This document shows positions 26,984-34,996 of a DNA stretch of 64,000 bases, in pieces (position 1 is the first letter of the stretch; each line of letters begins with the position of its first letter). Source of the stretch: Bog-473 sp963804055 (lineage in GTDB: Bacteria; Actinomycetota; Acidimicrobiia; Acidimicrobiales; RAAP-2); assembly GCA_963804055.1 (NCBI GenBank), contig CAWDOU010000004.1, positions 1-64,000 of the forward strand. Reading direction: 5' to 3'. The translations under genes were made by a program, and so were the position numbers. A model generated the notes under the pieces. It worked only from the letters and a program-made list of their open reading frames with translations, was not told where the DNA came from and ran no database searches.

Positions 26984-27829
26984 TCAGCCGCCGCCCGAAC
27001 CCGTGTCCTCTTCCCGCTTCCGTCCCATCCGCTGGGCCAGCGCCTGGCCCGCCGCGCGCTGGTTCTCGGACTCATGCGCGAACAGCCAGCGCCTGCGTTC
27101 CACCTCGTCCTCCGCCGCATTGAGATCTGCCTTGACCAGCGCGAGGACGCTCGCCGGTGTCTGCACGAGCTGTCTCGCCACACCGGCCGTATAGGCGCGC
27201 AGCTCCGTCGGCGGCACGACGGCGTGCACCATGCCGAGCCGGAGCGCTTCGGGAGCGGCGATCTTCTCGTTGAGCAGGTAGAGGCGCCGAGCCAGGCCCG
27301 TCCCGCCGATGCGCGTCCAGAAGAAGGAGCCGCCGTAGTCGCCCGCCAGGCCGTTGGGCGAGAAACCGGCCGAGAAGACGGCGTCCTCCGACGCGAAACG
27401 AAGGTCGCATGCGGCGGCGAGGCTGCAGCCGGCTCCCACGGCCGGCCCCCCGATCATGGCGATGGAGGGCTTCGGCATGAGGTGCAGGAGCATGGCCGCA
27501 TGGCGGTCGTGGCGCGACAGGTCTCCGGAGAGCGCGTCGGGTGGAACGCCCTTGTCGCTGCCCGGCCCTCCCCGGCCTCCGCTCTTGACGTCGCCCCCCG
27601 AACAGAACCCACCGTGGGCACCTTCGGGGGCGGCACCGGTGAGAACGACCACCTTCACGCCCGGGTCGTCGGCCATCCGTTGGACCGCCTCGTCGAGGGC
27701 GGCGATGAGCTCGCCGTTGAGCGCGTTGCGTCGGGCAGGCCGGTTCAGCGTGATCGTCCCCACCCGGTCCACGATGTCGGTGAGGATCGCCGGTTCACTC
27801 TCGCTGCTCCCCGTCGAAGGCTCTGCCAC
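26984..27829 (-). CDS. enoyl-CoA hydratase/isomerase (crotonase)
   Basis: 281 residues from a GTG at 27829, with AGGAG at about 27836-27840. The crotonase fold is complete: GTITLNRPARRNALNGELIA, the oxyanion-hole segment GGFCSGGDVKS, MIGGPAVGAGCSLAAACDLR, and AVFSAGFSPNGLAGDYGGSF where catalytic Glu/Asp residues normally lie. A Gly-rich insertion (SGGRGGPGSDKGVPPDALSG) follows the first oxyanion loop. It is divergent from a second crotonase (28026) and shares with it a perfect palindromic GTATAC element at 27860-27873. The two may be co-regulated steps of one pathway. Confidence 0.93.
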   Translation of the reverse strand: MAEPSTGSSESEPAILTDIVDRVGTITLNRPARRNALNGELIAALDEAVQRMADDPGVKVVVLTGAAPEGAHGGFCSGGDVKSGGRGGPGSDKGVPPDALSGDLSRHDRHAAMLLHLMPKPSIAMIGGPAVGAGCSLAAACDLRFASEDAVFSAGFSPNGLAGDYGGSFFWTRIGGTGLARRLYLLNEKIAAPEALRLGMVHAVVPPTELRAYTAGVARQLVQTPASVLALVKADLNAAEDEVERRRWLFAHESENQRAAGQALAQRMGRKREEDTGSGGG

Positions 27830-27859
27830 GCGTGTCTCCTCAGTTGTCCGCCGGGGCAA

Positions 27860-27873
27860 TTCAGTATACTGAA
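27860..27873. promoter_or_regulatory. shared palindromic operator/promoter element, copy 4 (perfect palindrome, bidirectional)
   Basis: TTCAGTATACTGAA is a perfect 14-bp palindrome between two divergent crotonase genes. TATACT is present on both strands, so the same site can serve as -10 in both directions, 31 bp before the minus-strand GTG and about 150 bp before the plus-strand ATG. The flank GAACAGG matches copies 1 and 8. Confidence 0.7.
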
Positions 27874-28025
27874 CAGGGCAGTGGATCCCGCCGGCACGTG
27901 CCGGCCACGGGAGCGTACGTCCGAGCCGCCGTCTTTGGGTCGTCCCGACGCGACGGCCATACTGAGCGGGCCTCACCCCGTGCGGCCGAGGCCAACGCGA
28001 TCTGCGAGAGAAAGGTTGTCGCCTG

Positions 28026-28829
28026 ATGACGGACACTGCGGCGGAGGCGCCGGCTGAGCCGGTTCTCGTCAAGGAACGGCGGGGGGCGGTGGAGGTGCTG
28101 CGGCTCAACCGACCCGAGGCCCGCAACGCGTTGAACCCCGAACTCTTGTCGGCCATCGGTCTCGCCATGCTCGACGCCGAGAAGGATCCCGACGTGCGCG
28201 CCGTGGTGCTGACCGGGACGGGCGACCGCGCCTTTTGCGCCGGCATGGATCTGCGCGGCTTCGCCGAGGGCAGCTCCGGTGGGATCAGCGGCAATCCCGA
28301 TGCCATGCGCGGCTTCGTGCGCTTCACCAGCGGGGAGATCGGGGTCCCGATCGTCGGAGCGGCCAACGCCACCGCCGTGGCCGGCGGATTCGAGCTCCTG
28401 CTGGGATGCGACGTGGTGGTCGCCTCGGACGCGGCGCTGTTCGGCGTGCCCGAGGTCAAGCGGGGGCTCTTCGCCGCCGGCGGCGGCGTCTTCGTCAGTA
28501 CGCGGATCCCCCTCGCCGTGGCGCTCGAGCTCACCCTCACGGGCGACTCCATCGACGCGGGACGGGCGCTCTCCCTGGGCCTGATCAATCAGGTCGTCCC
28601 TCCGGCCGAGGTGCTCGACGCCGCCGTCGCGCTGGCCGAGCGGATCGCCAAGAACGGCCCGCTCGCGCTGAAGGCCACGAAGCAGATGGTGCGGACGGCG
28701 TCGACGGATCTCGAGCGGGCCAAGGTGCTTGCGTCGGAATGGCAGCCCAAGGTGTTCGGCAGTGAGGACGCCAAGGAGGGTGCGACGGCCTTCATTGAGA
28801 AGCGCGATCCCGTGTGGAAGGGACGCTGA
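28026..28829 (+). CDS. enoyl-CoA hydratase/isomerase (crotonase)
   Basis: 267 residues from the ATG at 28026. Motifs are VEVLRLNRPEARNALNPELL, the oxyanion-hole segment DRAFCAGMDLRGFAEG, ANATAVAGGFELLLGCDVVV, and LFGVPEVKRGLFAAGGGVF, where the Glu of PEVK lies at the position of a hydratase catalytic Glu. It is a typical short-chain enoyl-CoA hydratase. The leader from the palindromic element to the ATG is about 150 nt and contains no supported gene. It converges with the KimA gene, with only 9 bp between the stop codons. Confidence 0.95.
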   Translation: MTDTAAEAPAEPVLVKERRGAVEVLRLNRPEARNALNPELLSAIGLAMLDAEKDPDVRAVVLTGTGDRAFCAGMDLRGFAEGSSGGISGNPDAMRGFVRFTSGEIGVPIVGAANATAVAGGFELLLGCDVVVASDAALFGVPEVKRGLFAAGGGVFVSTRIPLAVALELTLTGDSIDAGRALSLGLINQVVPPAEVLDAAVALAERIAKNGPLALKATKQMVRTASTDLERAKVLASEWQPKVFGSEDAKEGATAFIEKRDPVWKGR

Positions 28830-28840
28830 GCCGGAGCGTC
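28822..28840. terminator. possible bidirectional hairpin between convergent genes
   Basis: GACGCT (28822-28827) and AGCGTC (28835-28840) form a 6-bp stem with a 7-nt loop exactly at the convergent stop codons of the crotonase and KimA genes. There is no T tract, so factor-independent termination is uncertain. Confidence 0.35.
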
Positions 28841-30779
28841 AGGGGGTACCGGCTCCGGGCCCAGCCCGAGAATCGGTCGGCGGCGGGACCGCGTCCCGAG
28901 CTTCGGGCTGCGGCCGCTCCAGTGGCACCGTGACGCGGGCGACCACGACGTCGTCGCGGTTCCGCAGCGCAGCCGAGAGCACCAGGTCGATCTGGTTGTG
29001 GAGGATCCGGTAGCGCAGCCTGGTGGGGCGGACAATGGGTATGAGGACGACGAGCTGGTCGTCGGGGTGCGCGGCGCGCAGCTCGTCGATGAAGGCGACG
29101 ATGGGTTGGACGACGGAGGCGTACTCGGTGTGCAGCACCTTCAACGGAATGCCGCAGTTCCACCTGTTCCAGTGGTCGAAGAAATGCTCGGCCTGGGTGG
29201 CGGCGCCCTCGTCGGCTCCTTCGAGAATGACCGTCACCGCAATGACTTCCTGACCCAGTGACTCGGCTTCGCTCAGGGCGTGCTCGGTGAGCCGGGAGAT
29301 GCGGTTGACCGGCACGACCACAATGGTGCGCTTGGGTGCGGGCCGGCCCGGGTCCTCGTCGAAGCGGAGCTCCTTGGCGGAGCGCTCGTAGTAGGCGTGG
29401 ATGCGCAGGAACAGCCAGATGAAAGCCGGGATTGCGATGACCACGACCCAGGCGCCCTCGGTGAACTTGGAGACGAGGAAGACGATGGTGGCGATGGCAG
29501 TGATCACGGCGCCGAAGCCGTTGATGCTGGCGCGCCGGCGCCAGTGCGCCGGGCGCTCGCGCCGCCAGTGGACGACGAGCCCGGCTTGGGAGAGCGTGAA
29601 CCCGATGAACACCCCGATGGCGAAGAGGGGGATGAGTGTGTTGGTGTTGCCGCCGACGGCGATCAGCAGCGCACCGGCCAAGACCGTGAGCACGAAGATG
29701 CCGTTGCCGAAGGTCTGCCGGTCGCCCCGGATGGTGAAGAGGTGCGGGAGGTAGTTGTCCCGGGCGACCAGGCTGGCCAGGACGGGCAGGCCGCCGAATG
29801 AGGTGTTGGCGGCCAGGGCGAGGACGACCGTGATGGTGATCGAAATGATGTAGTACGCCCAACCGCGCCCGACGGACATCGCCATGATCTGGCTCAGCAC
29901 GGTCTGCCCGGACCGGGGGCCGATGTGCCAGCGCTTGGCCAGGACGGCCAGGCCGAGCAGCATGGCGCCGAGGATGAGGCCGAGGAGCACTTCGGTCCGC
30001 TTGGCCCGGAGGGTCCGGGGCTCCCGGAACAGCGGCACGCCGTTGGCGATGGCCTCCACGCCGGTCAGCGCGCTGCATCCGGCCGAGAACGCCTTCAGGA
30101 CGAGCAGGAAGGTCACGGCCTTCAGCCCCGTCGTCGGCAGCTGGGATGTGCCGAGCTGCGACTCGTTGAGCCCGAGTGGATGGATGAGGCCGATCGCAAT
30201 GATGGCCAGCAGGCCGACGATGAAGAGGAGCGTCGGCAACAGGAAGGCGCGCGCCGTCTCGCCGAGCCCACGGAGGTTCAGGACCATGATGAAGAGAAGG
30301 ATCCCGAGACAGAGCGGGATCGTCGCCCCGTCCAGGCCCGGGAAGGCGGACTGCAGGGAGGCCACACCCGCGGCGATGGAGACCGCGACCGTCAGCGTGT
30401 AGTCGACGACCAGCGAGGCGGCAGCGACGAGGCTCACGTGTGCGCCGAAGTTGGCCCGCGACACGGCGTAGGCGCCGCCACCCATCGGGTAGGCGTCGAT
30501 CACCTGCCGGTACGAGAACACCAGGATGGCCAGCAGCCCGACGATGGCGATCGTGATCGGCAGCACCAGGTGCAGCGCCCCGGCACCGGCCACCGCCAGG
30601 ACGAGGATGATGGCTTCCGGTCCGTAGGCGACGGACGTCAGCGCGTCGAGCGAGAGGGCCGAGAGCCCCTCGACGGGGGTGATGCGATCCTTGCCGCCGC
30701 CCAGTGCAGATTTCGGTGGGCCGATCAGAAGGTTCCAGACGCCGGAGACCCGGCCGCCATGGGCGTCAGCGTCAGCCAT
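28839..30779 (-). CDS. kimA: KimA-like potassium importer (APC superfamily) with cytosolic C-terminal domain
   Basis: A 646-residue membrane protein with about 12 hydrophobic segments in residues 35-465, then a soluble UspA-like domain. It matches Bacillus KimA (YdaO) in block after block: LSLDALTSVAYGPEA (Asp45 and Tyr52 align with Asp36 and Tyr43 of KimA), YPMGGGAYAVSR, DYTLTVAVSIAAG, LKAFSAGCSALTGVEAIANG, ALAANTSFGGLP and FTIRGDRQTFGNGI. KimA is a high-affinity proton-coupled K+ importer inhibited by c-di-AMP. The C-terminal domain here (RTIVVVPVNRISRLTEHALS onward) would be the regulatory part. No c-di-AMP riboswitch was recognised in the 129-bp upstream region. The gene looks unrelated to the surrounding catabolism. 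Confidence 0.9.
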   Translation of the reverse strand: MADADAHGGRVSGVWNLLIGPPKSALGGGKDRITPVEGLSALSLDALTSVAYGPEAIILVLAVAGAGALHLVLPITIAIVGLLAILVFSYRQVIDAYPMGGGAYAVSRANFGAHVSLVAAASLVVDYTLTVAVSIAAGVASLQSAFPGLDGATIPLCLGILLFIMVLNLRGLGETARAFLLPTLLFIVGLLAIIAIGLIHPLGLNESQLGTSQLPTTGLKAVTFLLVLKAFSAGCSALTGVEAIANGVPLFREPRTLRAKRTEVLLGLILGAMLLGLAVLAKRWHIGPRSGQTVLSQIMAMSVGRGWAYYIISITITVVLALAANTSFGGLPVLASLVARDNYLPHLFTIRGDRQTFGNGIFVLTVLAGALLIAVGGNTNTLIPLFAIGVFIGFTLSQAGLVVHWRRERPAHWRRRASINGFGAVITAIATIVFLVSKFTEGAWVVVIAIPAFIWLFLRIHAYYERSAKELRFDEDPGRPAPKRTIVVVPVNRISRLTEHALSEAESLGQEVIAVTVILEGADEGAATQAEHFFDHWNRWNCGIPLKVLHTEYASVVQPIVAFIDELRAAHPDDQLVVLIPIVRPTRLRYRILHNQIDLVLSAALRNRDDVVVARVTVPLERPQPEARDAVPPPTDSRAGPGAGTP

Positions 30780-30908
30780 AGCCGCACTCTAGAAGCAGGC
30801 AGCCGGCGCGTCGGGTACGTGGGGACCGTCTGTCGGGACGCACCCCTGTGCATAGGATCGGGCGCCGTCCGCACCGGTCGGCACCGGAGTACGAGGAGGG
30901 ATCGCCGC

Positions 30909-31370
30909 GTGGAACTGTGGGAGCTCATCGCCCGCGAGGGATGTCGGGACACGCTGGCCCAATACACGCACAGCGGTGACCGGTACAACCTCGAGGATTT
31001 CGCGGGCGCCTTCTGCGAGGACGGGGTGCTCGAGATCCGCGGGGCTGAGCCGCTCCAGGGCCGGGCCGCCATCATGGCGCGCTTCGGTGGCACCTCCGCT
31101 GCGACCGAGGCGCAGACTGATGCGGCGAAGCAGCGCGATGCAGGCGGCCCGCGCCGGATCGTGCGCCACAACGTCACGAACATCAGGTTCGAGTCGCTTC
31201 GGCCCGACGAGGCGGTGGTGGCCAGCTACTTCACGGTCATCACGCACATCGGCCTCGACCACATGGGTCGCTACCGTGACCGCTTCGTCCCCGTCGGCGA
31301 CCGCTGGCTGATCGCCCACCGCTTCGTCTCGACCGACTGGCGGTCCCCGGAGACCATCTTCGGGGGCTAG
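30909..31370 (+). CDS. SnoaL/NTF2-like small protein
   Basis: 153 residues from a GTG at 30909, with a strong GAGGAGGG ribosome binding site. The sequence has the alpha+beta cone layout of the SnoaL-like family: AREGCRDTLAQYTHSGDRYN, LEDFAGAFCEDGVLEIRGA, GRAAIMARFGG, RRIVRHNVTNIRFE and the final strands RYRDRFVPVGDRWLIAHRFV. Such proteins act as isomerases, cyclases or dehydratases, or as binding proteins; the fold alone does not tell which. A -10-like TAGGAT lies at 30853-30858. It is divergent from kimA. A second SnoaL-like gene is at 50657. Confidence 0.8.
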   Translation: MELWELIAREGCRDTLAQYTHSGDRYNLEDFAGAFCEDGVLEIRGAEPLQGRAAIMARFGGTSAATEAQTDAAKQRDAGGPRRIVRHNVTNIRFESLRPDEAVVASYFTVITHIGLDHMGRYRDRFVPVGDRWLIAHRFVSTDWRSPETIFGG

Positions 31371-31411
31371 CGACGCGCAGGCTCCGGCGAGACCGGCCAA
31401 GAACACCGGGG

Positions 31412-32635
31412 CTAGGACGGGTGGTCCAACGGAAGCAGGATCCGGTGGCGCAGCGTCGTAGGTGGAATCAGCGGGGCCGCCTTGTTCACGGCGTCGTTGA
31501 CGACCGACTGGTCCACGGCTGAGCCCACACGGACGGCCACCGATTGGGCGCGGGACTTGATCCAGCTCACGATCGCGCTGGCCGAGATCCCCACCGTCGC
31601 CAAGGCGGCGAGCACGGCACGGGACTGACTGGAGAAGTAGGTCAGCGAGACGGCGAGCACGGCGGCCAGCACGGCCGCAGTGGCGAGCTCCCACCCGAAG
31701 GCCTTGATGATCGGCCGCGGGTCACGGGCCACCGCCTCCAACTTGGAGGGCTCGACCAGCGTCCTCGGGTCGCGCCCCGTCACGAGGAGATCACGCCAGA
31801 TCCGTGCCTGCCCTTCCATGATGCCGAGATCGTCGAGTGTGACCTTGATGGTCTTGGACTGGACGACCTTCCCCCACGCCTCGACGCTGGCGATGACGGC
31901 GGGCGCGGTGTAGGGGTTGAAGACGGGGGCCAGGCGCAGCGAGAGCTCGCGCAGCGCCTCGACCCGGCCCTCGCCGAGGTAGAACGACCACTGTTCTTGG
32001 AGCTGTTCGTCGGTGGTGACGTTCATCGCCCCCCAGTAACACTCCGAAAGGCCCCGACCCAGTTCATAGGAGCTCGCGGTGCCGAAGTTCCCCGCGGCCA
32101 ACTGGTCCTGGAGGGCCTCGTCCCAGGCCCACAGGAACCACTGCACCTTGAGCCACCATCCGGCCTGGTCCGCGGGCTCGCCCGTGGGGATGGGCCTGGT
32201 CGTCAGCGTCGCGTCGAGCTTGTCGTACTCCTTGGTGTCCCCGGAGTAGATGAGCCGGGAAACCAGGAAGCGCAGCATGTCCGGTGTCTGCACGGTGGCG
32301 CCTCCCGTAGGCACCGGGCCCCACTCGTCACGGCTGCTGAGCGTCTTGATGTCGATCGTGAGGAGATCGAGCTCGCCGAGGGTGGAGAGGATCTTCGTGG
32401 CCTCGATCTGGCCCTCCACCGGGCTGCGCTCGTTGGCCGCCTCGAGGAGGAGCGTCGGGGGTGGCTGCGTGCCGGCGACGCGGGACTTGTACTGGCACTG
32501 CGGGTCGAGACGGCCCCGGAGCTCGGCCAGGATCCAGCCCATGCGCAGAGCCTGGGCCGCATCGTCCGGGGAGACGGTGAACGCAGTGGTCGGCTTCGCC
32601 AACGCGGTCGTCGCCTTCCCCGAAGTGTCCGTCAT
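31412..32635 (-). CDS. hypothetical protein with two C-terminal membrane segments
   Basis: 407 residues from the ATG at 32635 (GGAGGG upstream). I do not recognise the family. A long, mostly hydrophilic region rich in Trp (GWWLKVQWFLWAWDEALQDQ) is followed by two hydrophobic stretches near residues 325-370 (WELATAAVLAAVLAVSLTYF and AVLAALATVGISASAIVSWI), then a short amphipathic tail. The N-terminal bulk probably lies in the cytoplasm, anchored by the hairpin of two membrane segments. It is on the same strand as, and 117 bp after, the fused acyl-CoA dehydrogenase gene, but no functional link is visible. Confidence 0.75.
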   Translation of the reverse strand: MTDTSGKATTALAKPTTAFTVSPDDAAQALRMGWILAELRGRLDPQCQYKSRVAGTQPPPTLLLEAANERSPVEGQIEATKILSTLGELDLLTIDIKTLSSRDEWGPVPTGGATVQTPDMLRFLVSRLIYSGDTKEYDKLDATLTTRPIPTGEPADQAGWWLKVQWFLWAWDEALQDQLAAGNFGTASSYELGRGLSECYWGAMNVTTDEQLQEQWSFYLGEGRVEALRELSLRLAPVFNPYTAPAVIASVEAWGKVVQSKTIKVTLDDLGIMEGQARIWRDLLVTGRDPRTLVEPSKLEAVARDPRPIIKAFGWELATAAVLAAVLAVSLTYFSSQSRAVLAALATVGISASAIVSWIKSRAQSVAVRVGSAVDQSVVNDAVNKAAPLIPPTTLRHRILLPLDHPS

Positions 32636-32752
32636 GGCGCCCTCCGGATCCGCCGGCGCTCCAACGCGCCGGACATCGCCGCGCACCAGCGTAGGACCCG
32701 GCCCCCGCCCGGGGGTGGACCAGGGCGGCGCGCCGGTTCGCGTCCCGGGTAG

Positions 32753-34909
32753 CTAGTTGATGAGCGGGTCGCGCGGGAGACCGAGGATCCGCTCCCCGAT
32801 CTGGTTCCGCTTGATCTCGGAGGTGCCACCGGCGATCGACATGCCCCGGTGCATGAGCACCATGGCCGACACCATCGCTCCGACACCATCGCTGAAGAGG
32901 GCGCCCGGGCCGCTGACGGCGACCGTGATGGCCGACGCTTCGTGGCCGATCTCCGACAGCACGAGCTTGGTGACGTTGCCCTCGGGGCCGGGTCCGCCAC
33001 CGATGAGGGCGCGGTGGGCCGTGCGCATGTTGAGCAGCGCCATGGCCTCGGTCTGCGCAATGTAGCGGCCGATACGCCCGGCACCGCCGGGCAGGCGCTC
33101 GGGGTGGGCATCGAACGCCGGGATCACCGCGCCGGCCGGCGTGGCCTGCCCGCCCTGGCCGCCGCCGATGGAGACGCTCTCGTTGCCGAGCGTGGCGCGG
33201 GCCACCGTCCACCCGCCGTTGACCGGGCCGACGACGTCGTCGTCGGGCACGAAGACGTCGTTGAAGAAGACCTCGTTGAACTCCGACTGCCCCGTGGTCA
33301 TGCGCAGCGGGCGCACCTCGACGCCCTCGGCATGCATGTCGATCACCATGGTCGTGATGCCCTTGTGCTTGGGCGCCTCGGGGTCGGTACGGATGGTGGC
33401 CAACCCGAAGCTGGCGTAGTGCGCGCCGCTCGTCCAGACCTTCTGGCCGTTGACCAGCCACCCGCCGTCGACGCGCGTGCCCCGCGTCTTGACGCCGGCG
33501 GCGTCGCTCCCGGCCTCGGGCTCGCTGAAGAGCTGGCACCAGATGACGTCCTGGCGCAGCGCGGGCAGCACCCAGCGCTCCACCTGATCCTCGGTGGCGT
33601 TCTGGATCAGCGTGAGAATGACCCAGCCCGTGATGGAGTACTGGGGCCGCCGCACGCCGGCGGCCGCGAACTCCTGCTCAATGACGAGCTGCTCGACCGC
33701 GCCGGCGTCCCGGCCCCAGGGCTTGGGCCAGTGGGGCATGACGTAGCCCGTCTCAATCATGGCGTCGCGCTGCGCCGCGGCGTCGAGCCCCTGCATGCGC
33801 TGCGCGAACTCGCGCACCTCGTCGCGCATCGGCTCGGCCTCGGGTGGCAGGTCGATGGTGCGTGTGCGTGCGGTGCCGGCCCGGACGAGGTCGGTCACCT
33901 CACGGGCGGCCGCCTCGCCGTCGACGAACGCCTCGAGCGCGGTGGCCCGGCGGAGATACAGGTGCGCGTCGTGCTCCCAGGTGATCCCGATGCCGCCGTG
34001 CACCTGGGTGTTGAGCTGTGCGCACTCGTCGCCCGCGGCCAGGGCCAGCGCGGCGGCGATGGCGGCGGCGTAGGTGAACTGGTCGGCGCCTTCGTGCGCC
34101 GCGCGCGCCGCGTCCCAGACGGCACCCGTCGCCAGCTCCGAGGCGACCAGCATGTTGGCGCAGTGGTGCTTCACGGCTTGGAACGTCGCGATGGGCCGCC
34201 CGAACTGCACGCGCACCTTGGCGTAGGCGGCGGCCTGCTCGGTGCACTCGTTCGCGACGCCCGTCGCCTCGGCGGCCGCGATGAGCCGGGCCAGATCGAT
34301 CAGGGCCCGCCGACCACCGGCGAGCAGGTCGGCCGGCGCCCCGTCGAGCGTCACCCGCGCCGCGCGCCGCGTCGGGTCGAGGTTGGCCGGCACGTCCACG
34401 TGCACGCCGCCGGCCGACACGTCGACGACGATGACGTCGTCGCCCGCGGGGAGGACGAGGATGTGGGCGAGGCCGCCGCCCAGGACCGCCGGAACCGATC
34501 CGGCGGCGCGACCGTCGGCCACCGTGACGTCACCGTCGAGCGCCATGCCGGCCAGGACGGACCCGTCGGCCAGACCGGGCAGCAGCCGGGCCGCCACCTC
34601 GTCGGAGCCGGCGGCGTCAATGACCGCGCTGGCGATCACCGTGGGGACGAAGGGCCCGGGCGTCAACGCCCGGCCGAGCTCCTCGACGACGACGACCAGC
34701 TCGGGCAGGCCGAAGCCCGAGCCGCCGCGCTCCTCGGGCAGGTGCAGGCCCAGCCAGCCCAGGTCGGCGATGTCGCCCCAGAACGCAGGCAGGGTCTCGG
34801 TCTCGGCGTCGAGCAGGGCCCGGGCGGCCCCTCGGGAATCGTGCTTGGCCAGGAAGTCCGAGGCCGTCTGGCCCAGGGTCCGGTGGTCTTCGGTGATGGC
34901 GATCGGCAT
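32753..34909 (-). CDS. fused double acyl-CoA dehydrogenase (FadE34-like)
   Basis: 718 residues containing two complete acyl-CoA dehydrogenase folds. Domain 1 (about 1-345) runs from ITEDHRTLGQTASDFLAKHD to VRVQFGRPIATFQAVKHHCA and VHGGIGITWEHDAHLYLRRA. Domain 2 (about 365-718) has IWCQLFSEPEAGSDAAGVKT, VNGQKVWTSGAHYASFG, EFNEVFFNDVFVPDDD and MSIAGGTSEIKRNQIGERIL. The arrangement and length match mycobacterial FadE34 (ChsE3), a one-gene version of the alpha2beta2 dehydrogenases that act on steroid side chains. The split version in this window is the pair 18474/19633. The start at 34909 lies 9 nt after GATACT in the palindromic element, pointing to a leaderless mRNA. Confidence 0.93.
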   Translation of the reverse strand: MPIAITEDHRTLGQTASDFLAKHDSRGAARALLDAETETLPAFWGDIADLGWLGLHLPEERGGSGFGLPELVVVVEELGRALTPGPFVPTVIASAVIDAAGSDEVAARLLPGLADGSVLAGMALDGDVTVADGRAAGSVPAVLGGGLAHILVLPAGDDVIVVDVSAGGVHVDVPANLDPTRRAARVTLDGAPADLLAGGRRALIDLARLIAAAEATGVANECTEQAAAYAKVRVQFGRPIATFQAVKHHCANMLVASELATGAVWDAARAAHEGADQFTYAAAIAAALALAAGDECAQLNTQVHGGIGITWEHDAHLYLRRATALEAFVDGEAAAREVTDLVRAGTARTRTIDLPPEAEPMRDEVREFAQRMQGLDAAAQRDAMIETGYVMPHWPKPWGRDAGAVEQLVIEQEFAAAGVRRPQYSITGWVILTLIQNATEDQVERWVLPALRQDVIWCQLFSEPEAGSDAAGVKTRGTRVDGGWLVNGQKVWTSGAHYASFGLATIRTDPEAPKHKGITTMVIDMHAEGVEVRPLRMTTGQSEFNEVFFNDVFVPDDDVVGPVNGGWTVARATLGNESVSIGGGQGGQATPAGAVIPAFDAHPERLPGGAGRIGRYIAQTEAMALLNMRTAHRALIGGGPGPEGNVTKLVLSEIGHEASAITVAVSGPGALFSDGVGAMVSAMVLMHRGMSIAGGTSEIKRNQIGERILGLPRDPLIN

Positions 34910-34913
34910 GGCA

Positions 34914-34932
34914 GAAAGAGTATCCTCTATTG
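34914..34932. promoter_or_regulatory. shared palindromic operator/promoter element, copy 5 (leaderless start)
   Basis: On the plus strand this reads GAAAGAGTATCCTCTATTG. AGAG and CTCT flank TATC, giving an imperfect inverted repeat. Read towards the fused dehydrogenase (minus strand) it contains GATACT ending 9 nt before the ATG at 34909, the same spacing as copy 2. No ribosome binding site fits in between. Confidence 0.65.
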
Positions 34933-34996
34933 TCGGTGGGGAACCAGGCCACCCTGCCACTGCAGGGCGACGCAGCGCCAACAGTCGCCCGGTGGA

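Noticed and set aside
29925..30900. Plus-strand open frame antisense to kimA
   Set aside because: Its translation is composition-biased (Gln, Asp, Arg rich) and mirrors the kimA coding sequence. The SnoaL-like gene starts within it at 30909 with its own ribosome binding site.
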